NCBI GenBank assembly: GCA_031292755.1 | Contig: JARLGM010000027.1 | Location: forward strand, 1-51,844 | DNA: 51,844 nucleotides | Reading direction: 5' to 3' | DNA from: Candidatus Sulfopaludibacter sp. | GTDB taxonomy: Bacteria; Acidobacteriota; Terriglobia; Bryobacterales; Bryobacteraceae | In this document: in pieces, positions 17,319 through 27,360 of the stretch | Layout: the number at the start of each line of letters is the position of its first letter | How positions within the stretch are numbered: the stretch's first letter is position 1 | Program-made: the position numbers and the translations under genes | The notes under the pieces: model-generated | What the model saw: only the letters and a program-made list of their open reading frames with translations | What the model was told of the DNA's origin: nothing | Databases searched by the model: none

Positions 17319-20300
17319 ATGCACGCCATGCGCTTACGCCTTCTTTCCCTCGCCCTTTTGATTTCCGCCGCGGCCTTCCCGCAGGTGGACGAGAAACTCT
17401 GGAAAGGCCTGAAATACAGGCTCATTGGACCATTCCGCGGTGGCCGCGTGCTGGCCGTAACAGGCGTTCCGGGAGATCCGGAGACCTTCTATTTCGGAGC
17501 GGCCTCGGGCGGTGTATGGAAGACCGCCGATGCCGGCGCTTCGTGGAAACCCATCTTCGATCGGGAGGGGATTTCTTCGATCGGGGCCATTGCGGTGGCG
17601 CCTTCCGACCCCAATATTCTGTACGTGGGAAGCGGCGAAGCGTGCCTGCGCGGGAACATCTCCTACGGCGACGGCGTCTACAAGTCCACCGATGCCGGCA
17701 AAACCTGGACGAATATCGGGCTGCGGGACACGCGGCACATCGGGCGCGTCATCGTGCATCCGCGCGACCCGAATACGGTACTGGTGGCGGGCGTGGGGCA
17801 CGCGTTCGGGCCGAACGTGGAGCGCGGCATCTTCCGCACTACGGATGGCGGAAAGACGTGGAGCAAGGTGCTGTACGTGGACGACCGGACCGGCGGGATC
17901 GACGTGGAGTTCGATCCCAACAATGCGAATATCGTCTTCGCCGCCATGTACCAGGTGCGGCGCATGCCGTGGACCTTCGAGAGCGGTGGCCCGGGGAGCG
18001 GGCTGTACCGGTCCGCCGATGGGGGCGCGACGTGGACCCACTTGCAGGGGCACGGACTGCCCGAAGGACCGCTAGGGCGCATCACGGTATCGGTCTCGGC
18101 CGCCGATTCCAGCCGCGTTTACGCCATGATCGAAGCCGAAAAGGGTGGGCTGTTCCGGTCCGACGATGGCGGCGAAAAGTGGGAGCTGATCAACGACGAT
18201 CAGAAATACCGGCAGCGAGCCTGGTATTTCAGCCACATTTTTGCGGATCCGAAGAACGCCGATGCGGTGTACGTGCTGAACACCGGGATGTTCCGCTCGA
18301 CCGATGGCGGCAAGACGTTCACGCTGCTGCCGGCGCCGCATGGCGATCATCACGGGCTGTGGATCGACCCGGCAGACCCGCTGCGCATGATCAACGGCAA
18401 CGATGGCGGCGCCACCGTCAGCATCGACGGCGGCAAGACCTGGAGCACGCAGAACAATCAGCCAACGGCGCAGTTCTACCATGTGGCGACGGACAACCGT
18501 TTCCCGTACTACGTTTACGGCGCGCAGCAGGACAACACGTCGCTGGCGACGGCCAGTTGGAGCGACACGGGCGTCATCACCATGCGCAACTGGTACGAAG
18601 TGGCTGGCGGCGAGAGCGCGTACCTGGCGCCCGATCCGCGCAACGACCTGATTGTATACGCCGCGGGCCAGGGCGTGACCCGCTTCGATAAACGCAGCGA
18701 GCAGGCTTTTGATATTTCGCCGATGCCGATCAACTCCTCCGGCCATGGCGTGGGCGACTTTCCGCACCGCTTCCAGTGGACCGAGCCGATTCTGTTTTCG
18801 CCGCACGACCCGAGCGTGATCTATACAGCAGGCGAAGTGGTTTTCAAGAGCACTAACCAGGGGAAGAGTTGGACCATCATCAGCCCGGATTTGACGCGCA
18901 ACGATAAGTCGAAGCAGGTGGCGTCGGGTGGGGTCATCACCAAGGACAATACCAGCGTGGAGTACTATGACACGGTATTCACGCTGGCGGAATCGCCGGT
19001 GGAGAAAGGGCTCCTGTGGGCGGGGAGCGACGATGGGCTGATCCACGTCACGCGCAACGGCGGCAAGAACTGGGACAACGTGACGCCGCGCGAATTGCCC
19101 GAGTGGAGTATGATCAGCCTGATTGAGGCCTCGCCGCACGATGCGGGAACGGCATACGCGGCCGTAGACCGGCACAAACTGGACGACATTCGCCCGTACA
19201 TCTACCGGACGACGGATTATGGCAAGACATGGACCGCGATTACGGCGGGCATTCCCGAGGGCGGTTACGTTCATGCAGTGCGTGAAGATCCCAAGCGCAA
19301 AGGCTTGCTGTATGCGGGGACCGAAAAGGGCGTTTGGGTTTCTTTCGATGCGGGAGCGCACTGGCAGTCGCTGCAACTGAATCTGCCCACCGTGCCGGTA
19401 CACGACCTGGTGATCAAGAACGACGACCTGGTGGTAGCGACGCATGGGCGGGCGTTCTGGATTCTGGACGACGTGACGCCGCTGCGCAACTGGACCGGCG
19501 GAACGGCGGATTCCGATGCCGTGCTGTTTCCGGCCCGGCCGGCGGCGCGGGTGCGGTTTCCGGACGAGGTCAATAAGCGGCAGCCCGTAGGCGAAAATCC
19601 GCCGGCGGGAGCGGTGTTGACGTATTACTTGAAGAGCGTTCCCAAGGGTGAGGTGAAACTTGAAATTCTGGACGCTCAGGGCAGCGTAGTGAAGGCCTAT
19701 TCGAGCGTGAAGAAGGCCGAGGTGGAAGGTCCGGCGGAGTGGCCGGACGTGCAGAAGCTGAATGAACAGCTTCCCGCCGAAACGGGCCTGAACCGGTTTC
19801 CGTGGAACTTGCGGTACGAAGATCCGGTAAAGATTCCCGGGGCGTTCTTCGAGGGCGATACCGCGCCGAAGGGGTCCATGGCGCTGCCCGGAATGTATCA
19901 GGCGAAGCTAACGGTAGGGGGCAAAAGTCAGACGGTGCCGGTGGAGGTGAAGATGGACCCGCGGGCCACGGCCACGGCGGCCGATTTGCAGAAGCAGTTC
20001 GACCTGGAGCAGCAGATCAACCGGCGGCTCACCGCGCTGCATAAGACGGTCATCCAACTGCGAGATCTGCGCGGGCAGGTGGAGGCCATGAACCGGAAGT
20101 ATGCCGGCGCGGCGGCGTGGGAGCCTGTTCATGCCGGAGCCGAGGACCTGGTGAGGAAGCTGACGGCGCTGGAAGAACAACTGGTGCAGACCAAGACCAA
20201 AAGCACGGAAGGCGATTTGAATTTTCCGACGATGCTGGATGAGCAACTCACCTATCTGAGCTTCGCGGTGGATGCGGGCGATGCCGCGCCGACCGATGCC

Positions 20301-20450
20301 GAGGTGGATACATTCCAGATGTTGAGCGGGAAGATTCAGGAACAGCTCAATAAGTGGGACGGCATTCTGAGCCATGATCTGAACGGGTTGAACCGGGCGG
20401 TGGAGAAGCAGAAGATTCCGCTGATTGAAGCGCGTGCACCCGGGCGTTAA
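17319..20450 (+). CDS. Large secreted Asp-box / VPS10-like beta-propeller protein
   Basis: A 1043-residue exported protein. The signal peptide is MRLRLLSLALLISAAAFPQ (ATG 17319, or 17328 three codons later). The body to about residue 700 contains about eleven Asp-box (BNR) motifs of the form S/T-x-D-x-G-x-[ST]-[WF]: TADAGASWKP, STDAGKTWTN, TTDGGKTWSK, SADGGATWTH and others. This predicts one or two beta-propellers like those of sialidases and sortilin (VPS10). After about residue 720 comes a beta-sandwich-like region, and near the C-terminus a helical segment (about 880-1040). Such proteins are often called glycosyl hydrolases, but I see no decisive catalytic set, so binding or protein-fold roles are equally possible. 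Confidence 0.88.
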   Translation: MHAMRLRLLSLALLISAAAFPQVDEKLWKGLKYRLIGPFRGGRVLAVTGVPGDPETFYFGAASGGVWKTADAGASWKPIFDREGISSIGAIAVAPSDPNILYVGSGEACLRGNISYGDGVYKSTDAGKTWTNIGLRDTRHIGRVIVHPRDPNTVLVAGVGHAFGPNVERGIFRTTDGGKTWSKVLYVDDRTGGIDVEFDPNNANIVFAAMYQVRRMPWTFESGGPGSGLYRSADGGATWTHLQGHGLPEGPLGRITVSVSAADSSRVYAMIEAEKGGLFRSDDGGEKWELINDDQKYRQRAWYFSHIFADPKNADAVYVLNTGMFRSTDGGKTFTLLPAPHGDHHGLWIDPADPLRMINGNDGGATVSIDGGKTWSTQNNQPTAQFYHVATDNRFPYYVYGAQQDNTSLATASWSDTGVITMRNWYEVAGGESAYLAPDPRNDLIVYAAGQGVTRFDKRSEQAFDISPMPINSSGHGVGDFPHRFQWTEPILFSPHDPSVIYTAGEVVFKSTNQGKSWTIISPDLTRNDKSKQVASGGVITKDNTSVEYYDTVFTLAESPVEKGLLWAGSDDGLIHVTRNGGKNWDNVTPRELPEWSMISLIEASPHDAGTAYAAVDRHKLDDIRPYIYRTTDYGKTWTAITAGIPEGGYVHAVREDPKRKGLLYAGTEKGVWVSFDAGAHWQSLQLNLPTVPVHDLVIKNDDLVVATHGRAFWILDDVTPLRNWTGGTADSDAVLFPARPAARVRFPDEVNKRQPVGENPPAGAVLTYYLKSVPKGEVKLEILDAQGSVVKAYSSVKKAEVEGPAEWPDVQKLNEQLPAETGLNRFPWNLRYEDPVKIPGAFFEGDTAPKGSMALPGMYQAKLTVGGKSQTVPVEVKMDPRATATAADLQKQFDLEQQINRRLTALHKTVIQLRDLRGQVEAMNRKYAGAAAWEPVHAGAEDLVRKLTALEEQLVQTKTKSTEGDLNFPTMLDEQLTYLSFAVDAGDAAPTDAEVDTFQMLSGKIQEQLNKWDGILSHDLNGLNRAVEKQKIPLIEARAPGR

Positions 20451-20552
20451 ACAGAGCGGCATAAGTAATTGCGCAACCGCTCCCTGACGATCGCGGCTCC
20501 GATTCGAATTCATGCGGTTGCTGGCGCAAACATGAATGGCGTCGTGTTTCGT

Positions 20553-21340
20553 TTAATGAGGCACCCGCACCTCTGCGACAACCTGGCGCACGGCCTCGAC
20601 GATGGCATCGGTGGCATCGTACAGGAGGTCGCCGGCCGTCCCACCTGCCTCGGTCTATCTTCCCCGTGTGGACAGCCGGGCGAGATCGTTCTGCGCCTTC
20701 GTCCAAGCCTCAAGGACTTCGGGTGGCGCGGCGATGTTCCCGGCACTGAGCACACGCAGCGGACGGCCGCCGAGACTCGCGGCTGCCCGCGCCTCGGCAT
20801 CTTGCGAGTGATAGATCCATTGGGGAATCCGCTGCCCACGTTTCCCGTTGTTGGACCTCAGATCAAGGAAGAGCGCCGGATCGGCCCAGTTGACCAGCAC
20901 CTGCCCGGCCACCTCGGAAGGATAGAGGCCCACGAAAACGCGAGCATCCAGGGCGGCGGACGATTCGCCTGCCAGCACATATGGCGGCGGGACTTGCGCG
21001 CCGCGGATAAGGGCCAGGGTCGCTCCAGCCAGAGCCGGCGCTGTCATACCAGCACACGGTAGTAACGGTTGCCAGCGCGCTGGATGGAGACCCAACTGTA
21101 GCCTGGACGCGGCCCGCCATTGGAGAACATTGTCTTGGGGTCGTGAACAGCCGGGCTGAGGGCCCAGTTGGCGCCGCTTTCCAGGATCACGATGGAGCGC
21201 CCCACCTGCGGATAGCGCCCGCGATCGCGGGCACGCTGCGTCTGCTCATACAAAAGCCCGAAGACCAGGGCGAGGGCGGCGATACCTGCGCCGGCAATCG
21301 CAATGGCCAGCACCGCCGCCTCCCATTTCGCAGCCACCAT
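20553..21340 (-). pseudogene. Decayed alpha/beta-hydrolase gene (frameshifts and in-frame stop)
   Basis: Pieces of one alpha/beta hydrolase lie in order on the minus strand in three reading states. From ATG 21340 (MVAAKWEAAV, a TM anchor) one frame runs through RDRGRYPQVGRSIVILESGA to a stop at 21044. A second frame carries VCWYDSAGSGWSDPGPYPR (about 21040-20995). A third frame carries VPPPYVLAGESSAALDARVF and LYPSEVAGQVLVNW, reaches an in-frame TAG at 20655, then continues DATDAIVEAVRQVVAEVRV to TAA at 20553. The nucleophile elbow, normally GHSFGG in relatives, reads GESSAA. About 20 residues between the second and third parts are missing. No function is expected. Confidence 0.8.
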
Positions 21341-21414
21341 GGCCAGTATACCTATGTAGCACCGAAAAATCGTGCCGCTAAAACTGACGGAGATTTGCGC
21401 TAAGCTCAGTAGCG

Positions 21415-22260
21415 ATGCGACGTCGAGATTTTCTGCCCGCACTGGCCGCGTGCGCCGCGGCGGCCCAGACTCCGGCCCCTGTCGAACGGAAGGGACGGCT
21501 GAAGCAATGCGTCACGCGCGGGGTGTTCGCGCGCGGCATGAGCTTCGAGGATACTTGCAGGGAGGCTGCCCGCCTGGGCTGCAAAGGGTACGACCTGATC
21601 GGGCCGGCGGATTGGCCCACGCTCAAGAAGTACGGATTGAAGCCGACCATGTATCCGCCCGGTCCCGGCGGCAACATCCCCGACGCGCTCAATCGCAAGG
21701 AGAATCACGAAGCCCTGGAAAAGAAGATGCATGTGGCCCTCGATGAGGCGCAGGCCAACGGCGTGCCGAATATCATCACCTTTTCGGGGAATCGCAAGGG
21801 CATGGCGGATGCGGAAGGCGCGGACAATTGCGTGGCCTTTCTGAATCGCGTGAAGGCCCATGCCGAGGACAAGGGCATCACCATCTGCATGGAGTACCTG
21901 AACAGCAAGGTGAACCACAAGGACTACATGTTCGACCATATCGCCTGGGGAGTGGACGTGATGAAGCGCGTGAACTCGCCGCGCGTGAAGATTCTGTACG
22001 ACATTTATCACGCGCAGATTATGGACGGCGATATCGTGCGCAACATTCGCGACCACTTCCAGTGGATCGGGCACTATCACACGGGGGGAAATCCGGGGCG
22101 GCATGAAATCGACGAGACACAGGAACTGAATTACCGCTTCATCGCGCAGGCTATCGCGGACCTGGGGTATACAGGATATGTGGCGCACGAATATTCGCCG
22201 GCGCAGGGGCGCGATGCCATCGCCAGTTTGACTCAGGCGATGCAGATTTTCGACGTATAG
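21415..22260 (+). CDS. Tat-exported TIM-barrel isomerase (hydroxypyruvate isomerase/sugar epimerase family)
   Basis: A 281-residue AP-endonuclease-2-type TIM barrel. The N-terminus MRRRDFLPALAACAAAAQ has a twin-arginine signal, so it should be exported folded. Metal-binding positions of the family appear in ICMEYLNSK (Glu), ILYDIYHAQIMDGD (Asp/His), GHYHTGGNPGRHEID (His) and VAHEY (Glu). The closest assignment is hydroxypyruvate isomerase-like or a sugar-phosphate isomerase/epimerase. Substrates of the exported acidobacterial members are not known. It starts at ATG 21415. Confidence 0.87.
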   Translation: MRRRDFLPALAACAAAAQTPAPVERKGRLKQCVTRGVFARGMSFEDTCREAARLGCKGYDLIGPADWPTLKKYGLKPTMYPPGPGGNIPDALNRKENHEALEKKMHVALDEAQANGVPNIITFSGNRKGMADAEGADNCVAFLNRVKAHAEDKGITICMEYLNSKVNHKDYMFDHIAWGVDVMKRVNSPRVKILYDIYHAQIMDGDIVRNIRDHFQWIGHYHTGGNPGRHEIDETQELNYRFIAQAIADLGYTGYVAHEYSPAQGRDAIASLTQAMQIFDV

Positions 22261-22307
22261 CGGGTTGGTTTCGCAGGATGCCGCCGATTTGCCGCCGGGG
22301 GCACGGC

Positions 22308-22313
22308 TATAAT
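22308..22313 (+). promoter_or_regulatory. Consensus -10 box placed for a leaderless mRNA
   Basis: TATAAT at 22308-22313 ends only six bases before the GTG start codon at 22320, so transcription would begin at or within a base or two of the start codon. No ribosome-binding site fits in the gap. The -35 is weak. Confidence 0.4.
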
Positions 22314-22319
22314 TGAGTA

Positions 22320-22763
22320 GTGAGATTCACCTGCGTTGTCGTTCTATTTGCCGCTCTGACCGCCTGTAATCGCGGAAATCAGAGTAAAGAAGCCATCCGG
22401 CAGGGCGTCATCGATTACCTTTCCGGCAAGACGTCCAGCCTGGCGCTGAACATGTCCGCCATGGACGTGCAAGTGACCAGCGTGACGTTCAGCGGCAATG
22501 AGGCGGACGCGTCCGTGTCGATAAGTCCCAAGGGCACTCCGGGCGGCGGAATGAGCATGAACTACCACCTGGAACAGAATGGCGCCAAGTGGGTGGTGAA
22601 GGGGCGTAAGGACGCCGGCGGGACGCCGCACGGCGGGGGAGCGGTGACGCCGGGAGCGATGCCGGGGGGCGAGAATCCGCACGGGGCAATGGCTCCTGGC
22701 GCAACGGGCGGCGGCAAGATGCCTTCACCGGACGATCTGCCGCCTAGCGGCAAGAAGAAATGA
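22320..22763 (+). CDS. Small lipoprotein of unknown function
   Basis: A 147-residue protein starting at GTG 22320. The N-terminus MRFTCVVVLFAALTACNRGN is a lipoprotein signal with lipobox LTAC. A short domain (about 20-100) follows with a beta-rich pattern. The tail (about 100-147) is low-complexity Gly/Pro/Ala/Met, with repeats such as GGGAVTPGAMPGG and HGAMAPGATGGG, and ends in lysines. No family is recognised. The stop overlaps the start of the flavoprotein gene (ATGA). Confidence 0.75.
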   Translation: MRFTCVVVLFAALTACNRGNQSKEAIRQGVIDYLSGKTSSLALNMSAMDVQVTSVTFSGNEADASVSISPKGTPGGGMSMNYHLEQNGAKWVVKGRKDAGGTPHGGGAVTPGAMPGGENPHGAMAPGATGGGKMPSPDDLPPSGKKK

Positions 22764-23941
22764 AGCGTGTCGCGATCCTGGGAGGCGGACCGGCGGGAGC
22801 ATTCGCCGCGGAGCAACTGGCATCGGCAGGTTTGAAAGTTCAGTTGTTCGATGAAAAGCTGGCCTGGGAGAAGCCCTGCGGCGGCGGTTTGACATACAAG
22901 GCGTACAGCCAATATCCATTTTTGCTGCACAATACCACGCCCAAGCGGACCATTCGCGAGACCGTTCTGTCGGCGCCCCGCGCGGGCGAGGTGAGCCTGC
23001 CTTTGGACGAACCGCTGCTGATCTATTCGCGCTTCGACTTGAACCGCATGTTGCTGGAGCGGGCGGAGCGGGCCGGGGCGCAGATCGAGCAGGCGCGTGT
23101 GAATGAGATGACGCGGGCAGGCTCCGGCTGGCAGTTGCGCACCAGCGGAGGAACGGCGGATGCGGATTTCTGCATAGTGGCCACGGGCGCGCGCAATCCC
23201 TTGCGCGATTTCGGCACCGAGTTGAAATCGCACGATACGATGTCCGCGCTAGGCTACTACGTGCCCGGAGACCAGGAGCGGATCGATATTCAATTCCTGC
23301 CGCAGTTGGAAGGCTACATCTGGATTTTTCCGCGCTGCGGGCATCTTTCCATTGGCATCTGCGGCAAGGGCGAACCCGCGTCGGCGCTGCGTAAGCGGCT
23401 GGAAAACTGGATGGCGGAGCGCGCCATTCCGTGGAAGGACGGCACCTTCTACAGCCACCTGCTGCCGGCGCTGGAAACGCGATCCTGGAAGCAGAATCGC
23501 GTGTCCGGCGAGGGCTGGATGGCGGTGGGCGATGCCGCGGGACTGGTGGACCCGATCACCGGCGAAGGCATCTACTACGCCATGCGCTCGGGAGACCTGG
23601 CGGCGCGGACGCTGCTGGACGAGACGCGTAGCGTAAACGCGCGCGCGGAAGAATACCGCCGAGTGCTGCGGCGCGACTTCGCGGCCGATCTGGAATTCGG
23701 TTCCCGCCTGGCGCATCGCATCTTCGTGGGACGCTTCCTGTTCGGCACCATTCCGCAGCGCATGGTGCAGTTCACGCGCCGCAGCGCGCGTTTTTCGGTG
23801 ATCATGCAGGATCTGTTTTCCGGACGGCAACCCTACCTGGGCCTGAAAAAGCGGCTGATGAGCAACCTGAACGGCAGCCTGTATGAAATCGGCATGAGCC
23901 TGGGATTCAGCAGCCAGGTGCCCCGGAAAGCGCGTGCGTAG
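22760..23941 (+). CDS. Geranylgeranyl-reductase-family FAD-dependent oxidoreductase
   Basis: A 393-residue flavoprotein. The N-terminal FAD Rossmann motif is GGGPAGAFAAEQLASAG (about 8-24). The family motif CGGGLTYKA (about 41-49) follows. The second FAD motif is GDAAGLVDPITGEGIYYAMRSG (about 255-276). These fit the geranylgeranyl reductase group, which reduces isoprenoid double bonds. In a non-photosynthetic organism the substrate could be a menaquinone side chain or a membrane isoprenoid. The overlap with the lipoprotein gene and the 18-bp gap to hemL suggest an operon. Confidence 0.85.
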   Translation: MKRVAILGGGPAGAFAAEQLASAGLKVQLFDEKLAWEKPCGGGLTYKAYSQYPFLLHNTTPKRTIRETVLSAPRAGEVSLPLDEPLLIYSRFDLNRMLLERAERAGAQIEQARVNEMTRAGSGWQLRTSGGTADADFCIVATGARNPLRDFGTELKSHDTMSALGYYVPGDQERIDIQFLPQLEGYIWIFPRCGHLSIGICGKGEPASALRKRLENWMAERAIPWKDGTFYSHLLPALETRSWKQNRVSGEGWMAVGDAAGLVDPITGEGIYYAMRSGDLAARTLLDETRSVNARAEEYRRVLRRDFAADLEFGSRLAHRIFVGRFLFGTIPQRMVQFTRRSARFSVIMQDLFSGRQPYLGLKKRLMSNLNGSLYEIGMSLGFSSQVPRKARA

Positions 23942-23959
23942 AACTACTCACACATCACT

Positions 23960-25216
23960 ATGAACCATTCGAAATCGCAAGAGCTGTTTCGCCGCGCACA
24001 GGAAATTATTCCGGGCGGCGTGAATTCGCCGGTACGGGCATTTAAGAGCGTGGGCGGACAGCCCGTGTTTGTGGCGCGCGGACAGGGCAGCCACATCTTC
24101 GATGTGGACGGGAACGAGTACATCGACTACGTGGGGTCGTGGGGACCGCTCCTGCTGGGTCACCGGCACCCGGAGATTCTGGCGGCGCTGGCCGAAGCCC
24201 TGGAGATTGGAACCAGCTTTGGAGCGCCGACGGAGCGCGAGATCGAACTGGCGGAGGCCATCATCCGGGCAGTGCCCTCCATCGAGATGGTGCGCCTGGT
24301 GAATTCGGGCACCGAGGCCACGATGTCGGCCATCCGGGTGGCGCGCGGATTCACCGGGCGCGACCTGGTGGTAAAGTTCGAAGGCTGCTACCACGGGCAC
24401 GTGGATTCCCTGCTGGTGAAGGCCGGGTCCGGCGTGGCGACGCTGGGCATCGCCGATACGCAGGGCGTGCCGAAAGCATTTTGCGATACCACGATCGCCT
24501 TGCCGTACAACTCGGTGGAGGCGGTGGAGCAGGCGTTCCGGGCGCATGGTAACCGGATCGCGGCCATCATCGTGGAGCCGGTGGTGGGCAATATGGGCTG
24601 CGTGCCTCCCCTGCCCGGATACCTGGAAGCACTGCGGCGAGTGACGGAACGTTTCGGCGCGCTGCTGATTTTTGACGAGGTGATGACGGGATTCCGGGTG
24701 GCGTACGGCGGCGCGCAGCAGCGCTACGGGATCCGGCCGGATCTGACCACGCTGGGCAAGGTGATTGGCGGCGGGCTGCCGGTAGGCGCTTACGGCGGAC
24801 GCAAGGATATCATGAGCAAGGTGGCGCCGGCGGGACCGGTCTACCAGGCGGGGACGCTCTCGGGCAATCCGCTGGCGGTGGCGGCGGGGCTGGCCATGTT
24901 GCGGCACCTGGAAGCGCACCCGGAAGTGTACGGCCAACTGGAGGCCCGCGCGGCCCGCCTGTGCGCGGCGGCGCCGGCGGGGGTGACGGTGAATCGCGTG
25001 GGCTCTATGTTCACGTTTTTCTTCACGGACGGGCCTGTGACCGATTGGGAATCGGCCAAGCGGTGCGATACCGCGAAGTTCGGGCGGTTTTTCCAGGCCA
25101 TGCTGGAGCGTGGAATCTATCTCGCTCCCTCGCAATTTGAGGCGGCGTTCCTTTCGGCGGCGCACACCGAAGCGGACATCGACTGCACCATCGCAGCGGT
25201 TCGCGCCGCTCTCTAA
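23960..25216 (+). CDS. hemL: Glutamate-1-semialdehyde 2,1-aminomutase
   Basis: HemL makes 5-aminolevulinate from glutamate-1-semialdehyde in the C5 route to heme. The 418-residue length is typical. Landmarks are the N-terminal [41 protein letters not shown] (about 114-133), [17 protein letters not shown] (about 235-251) and the PLP lysine K267 in [18 protein letters not shown]. It is cytosolic. The stop codon overlaps the stop of the convergent lipase gene by four bases. Confidence 0.96.
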   Translation: MNHSKSQELFRRAQEIIPGGVNSPVRAFKSVGGQPVFVARGQGSHIFDVDGNEYIDYVGSWGPLLLGHRHPEILAALAEALEIGTSFGAPTEREIELAEAIIRAVPSIEMVRLVNSGTEATMSAIRVARGFTGRDLVVKFEGCYHGHVDSLLVKAGSGVATLGIADTQGVPKAFCDTTIALPYNSVEAVEQAFRAHGNRIAAIIVEPVVGNMGCVPPLPGYLEALRRVTERFGALLIFDEVMTGFRVAYGGAQQRYGIRPDLTTLGKVIGGGLPVGAYGGRKDIMSKVAPAGPVYQAGTLSGNPLAVAAGLAMLRHLEAHPEVYGQLEARAARLCAAAPAGVTVNRVGSMFTFFFTDGPVTDWESAKRCDTAKFGRFFQAMLERGIYLAPSQFEAAFLSAAHTEADIDCTIAAVRAAL

Positions 25217-27318
25217 TAGCCGAAGTCGAAAGGCAGCGTACCCGGCGCCTGGAATACGCTGAAGCCGAAGAGCAGCTTGGAGAGCTGATTGGGATCGGGA
25301 ATGGTCTGACCGTCGGAGGCCAGGAACCCGGCGATCTGGCCTTGTGCGTCGAGACTTATCGATATGCCATCCAACCCCGGCAACTGGATGGAACTGCCGT
25401 TGAGGCTGACGAAGAGCACCAGGTATGGGTGCGGATCGAGGGGCAGATCGGAAACCTGGGCGCGGGCGAGATCGTGCCGGTATTCCCAGGTACTGTTTTG
25501 CAGGCCGGCCACACGAATCAACATGCTGTTGGCAGGATTGGTGACGGTCATGTCGCCGCGCGCGAATTGCATCAGGACCGGCCGCGCGGTCACTCCCGCA
25601 AGGGGCGAGACCTGAAGGTGCGGCGCGTAGGCGACGGGGTCGCCGGAATTGGTCAGCCACTCCAGTGTCTCAAATACGTTCTGAATATCGACCGCCCCCG
25701 GCACGGTGACATTGTGGACGGGCTGCCCGGGCAGAACGTAATCCTGGTTGAAGGTGGACCCGGCGTTCAATAGCGACGGCATGCGCAAGCCCAGCACCTG
25801 GTTGGTGAGCGACTGATAGGCCGGGCTCCAGCGGGCGATATCGACGGTGCTGGCGCCGCCCACATTCAGCGCGGCCGCGCGGACGTTGGGTTCCAGCGAC
25901 ATGAACATGGCGCCATACATGCCGCCCAGAGATTCCCCTGCGTAATAAATGTGGGAGGCGTCGAGATCGGGCTGGCCATCGCCGTCGAAATCCATGCCGG
26001 CCTGGATGGCGCGCACCAACTGCATCAGGTCCACCACGGTCTGGCGGAAACAATCGCGCGTGCCGTAGGCGACGGGGACGGTGAGGGCGCAGCCTTCGTT
26101 GGATTCGATGATGCCGTCGCCATTGAGATCGATGCTGCGGCCCATGGCGTTGACCGTGGTGCGGTTGCCGGCGTTATCGATGAAGGTCACCGAACTGAGC
26201 GGCCCAAAGCCGTGGCCCACGGCGTCGATCGCCACCACGGCGAACCCCTGGCGCGCCAGCGTGGGCGCGACCGCTGTGGGGCCGCCGAAGCGGCTGTCGC
26301 CAAAGCCGTGGCCGAAGATCACAACCGGATATCCCGCGGCCGGCTTGGGCGTGGCAGGCAACAGCGCGTTGAAGCCCACCGGGTTGACGTTGACCGGCAC
26401 GGCGAGTCCGGGGAGGGTGGGACCGGGCGGAATGGTCTGATCGCCGCCCAGAAAGCTGGGCGATTCGTACGACCCGATCACCACGCTGCCCAATCCGTTC
26501 AACAGTCCCGAGCTGATGGGCAGAGAAATACTGTTGAACGCGGGCGGATTGACGCGCACCTGCTCATTCAGCACGATGCCGGAGAGATTGGCGATGGAAA
26601 AAGTGCTCTGCGGCTGCGCCAGCATCACCACCGGGGGCACGTAGGGAAGGGTGGCGCGCGCATGTTCCAGCCAGGCGGTGGCGCTCTGCGTGGTGAAGAC
26701 CGAAGCGCCCACAATCTTATGCGGCGCCACGGAGGAAGCGATGCCGCCGAGCGCGGATTGCAAGGCGGCGCAATACGGGGAACCGCCCTGTGCGCAGACT
26801 TGGAAAGCGGGATCGGGCGCCACCGGCGCGCCGGCGTTATCGAGCACGGCATCGGTGATTACCAGCGCGTAACGGCGGTGCTGATCGAGCGCGGCGAAAG
26901 GTTTGGCGTATACAGTGTTGGTGAGCGGATCGAAGACCACCTGGTCAACGGCCACGGTATCGCCGGTTTTGTTTATGCCGGCCTCTTCCTGGGTCAGGTT
27001 GTTGAGCGCAACGTAGAACATGCCGTTGCGCAGGGTGGAGGTATTGATCGCGGCGGAAAAGCGCACGGTGACACGCGCGCGAATGCTGAAGCCATCGAGC
27101 TGTTCCAGCAGGCCGGTTTCCTGGCACGAGGTGTATTGGGAGGCGCAGGAGGGAAGTGGCAAATTCAGCCGCATCCCGGTTTTCTGTTGCGGATCCGAAA
27201 GGGTGAGAAAATCCGTGGGAAACGGGCCAGTGGCGGGCGCCGACGGATCGAACAACACGGTAGTGGCAGCCGGGAGCAACAGCGGCGCTATGAGAAGAGC
27301 AACAAGAAGGCGAGGCAT
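25213..27318 (-). CDS. Secreted lipase-like alpha/beta hydrolase
   Basis: A 701-residue exported protein; signal [20 protein letters not shown]. Residues about 20-180 resemble the N-terminal beta-sandwich of bacterial virulence-factor-type lipases ([20 protein letters not shown]). The hydrolase core follows: [13 protein letters not shown] oxyanion region (about 333-345) and nucleophile S463 in GESLGGMYG. Two calcium-loop-like stretches sit just before the nucleophile: [12 protein letters not shown] (397-408, a full EF-hand loop pattern) and [11 protein letters not shown] (443-453). The catalytic acid and histidine are not assigned with certainty. Function is probably extracellular ester hydrolysis. 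Its end overlaps hemL by 4 bp. Confidence 0.8.
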   Translation of the reverse strand: MPRLLVALLIAPLLLPAATTVLFDPSAPATGPFPTDFLTLSDPQQKTGMRLNLPLPSCASQYTSCQETGLLEQLDGFSIRARVTVRFSAAINTSTLRNGMFYVALNNLTQEEAGINKTGDTVAVDQVVFDPLTNTVYAKPFAALDQHRRYALVITDAVLDNAGAPVAPDPAFQVCAQGGSPYCAALQSALGGIASSVAPHKIVGASVFTTQSATAWLEHARATLPYVPPVVMLAQPQSTFSIANLSGIVLNEQVRVNPPAFNSISLPISSGLLNGLGSVVIGSYESPSFLGGDQTIPPGPTLPGLAVPVNVNPVGFNALLPATPKPAAGYPVVIFGHGFGDSRFGGPTAVAPTLARQGFAVVAIDAVGHGFGPLSSVTFIDNAGNRTTVNAMGRSIDLNGDGIIESNEGCALTVPVAYGTRDCFRQTVVDLMQLVRAIQAGMDFDGDGQPDLDASHIYYAGESLGGMYGAMFMSLEPNVRAAALNVGGASTVDIARWSPAYQSLTNQVLGLRMPSLLNAGSTFNQDYVLPGQPVHNVTVPGAVDIQNVFETLEWLTNSGDPVAYAPHLQVSPLAGVTARPVLMQFARGDMTVTNPANSMLIRVAGLQNSTWEYRHDLARAQVSDLPLDPHPYLVLFVSLNGSSIQLPGLDGISISLDAQGQIAGFLASDGQTIPDPNQLSKLLFGFSVFQAPGTLPFDFGY

Positions 27319-27360
27319 GATCCAGACTTCTGATCATACCTCGCGCATTTGGGAAGACGG

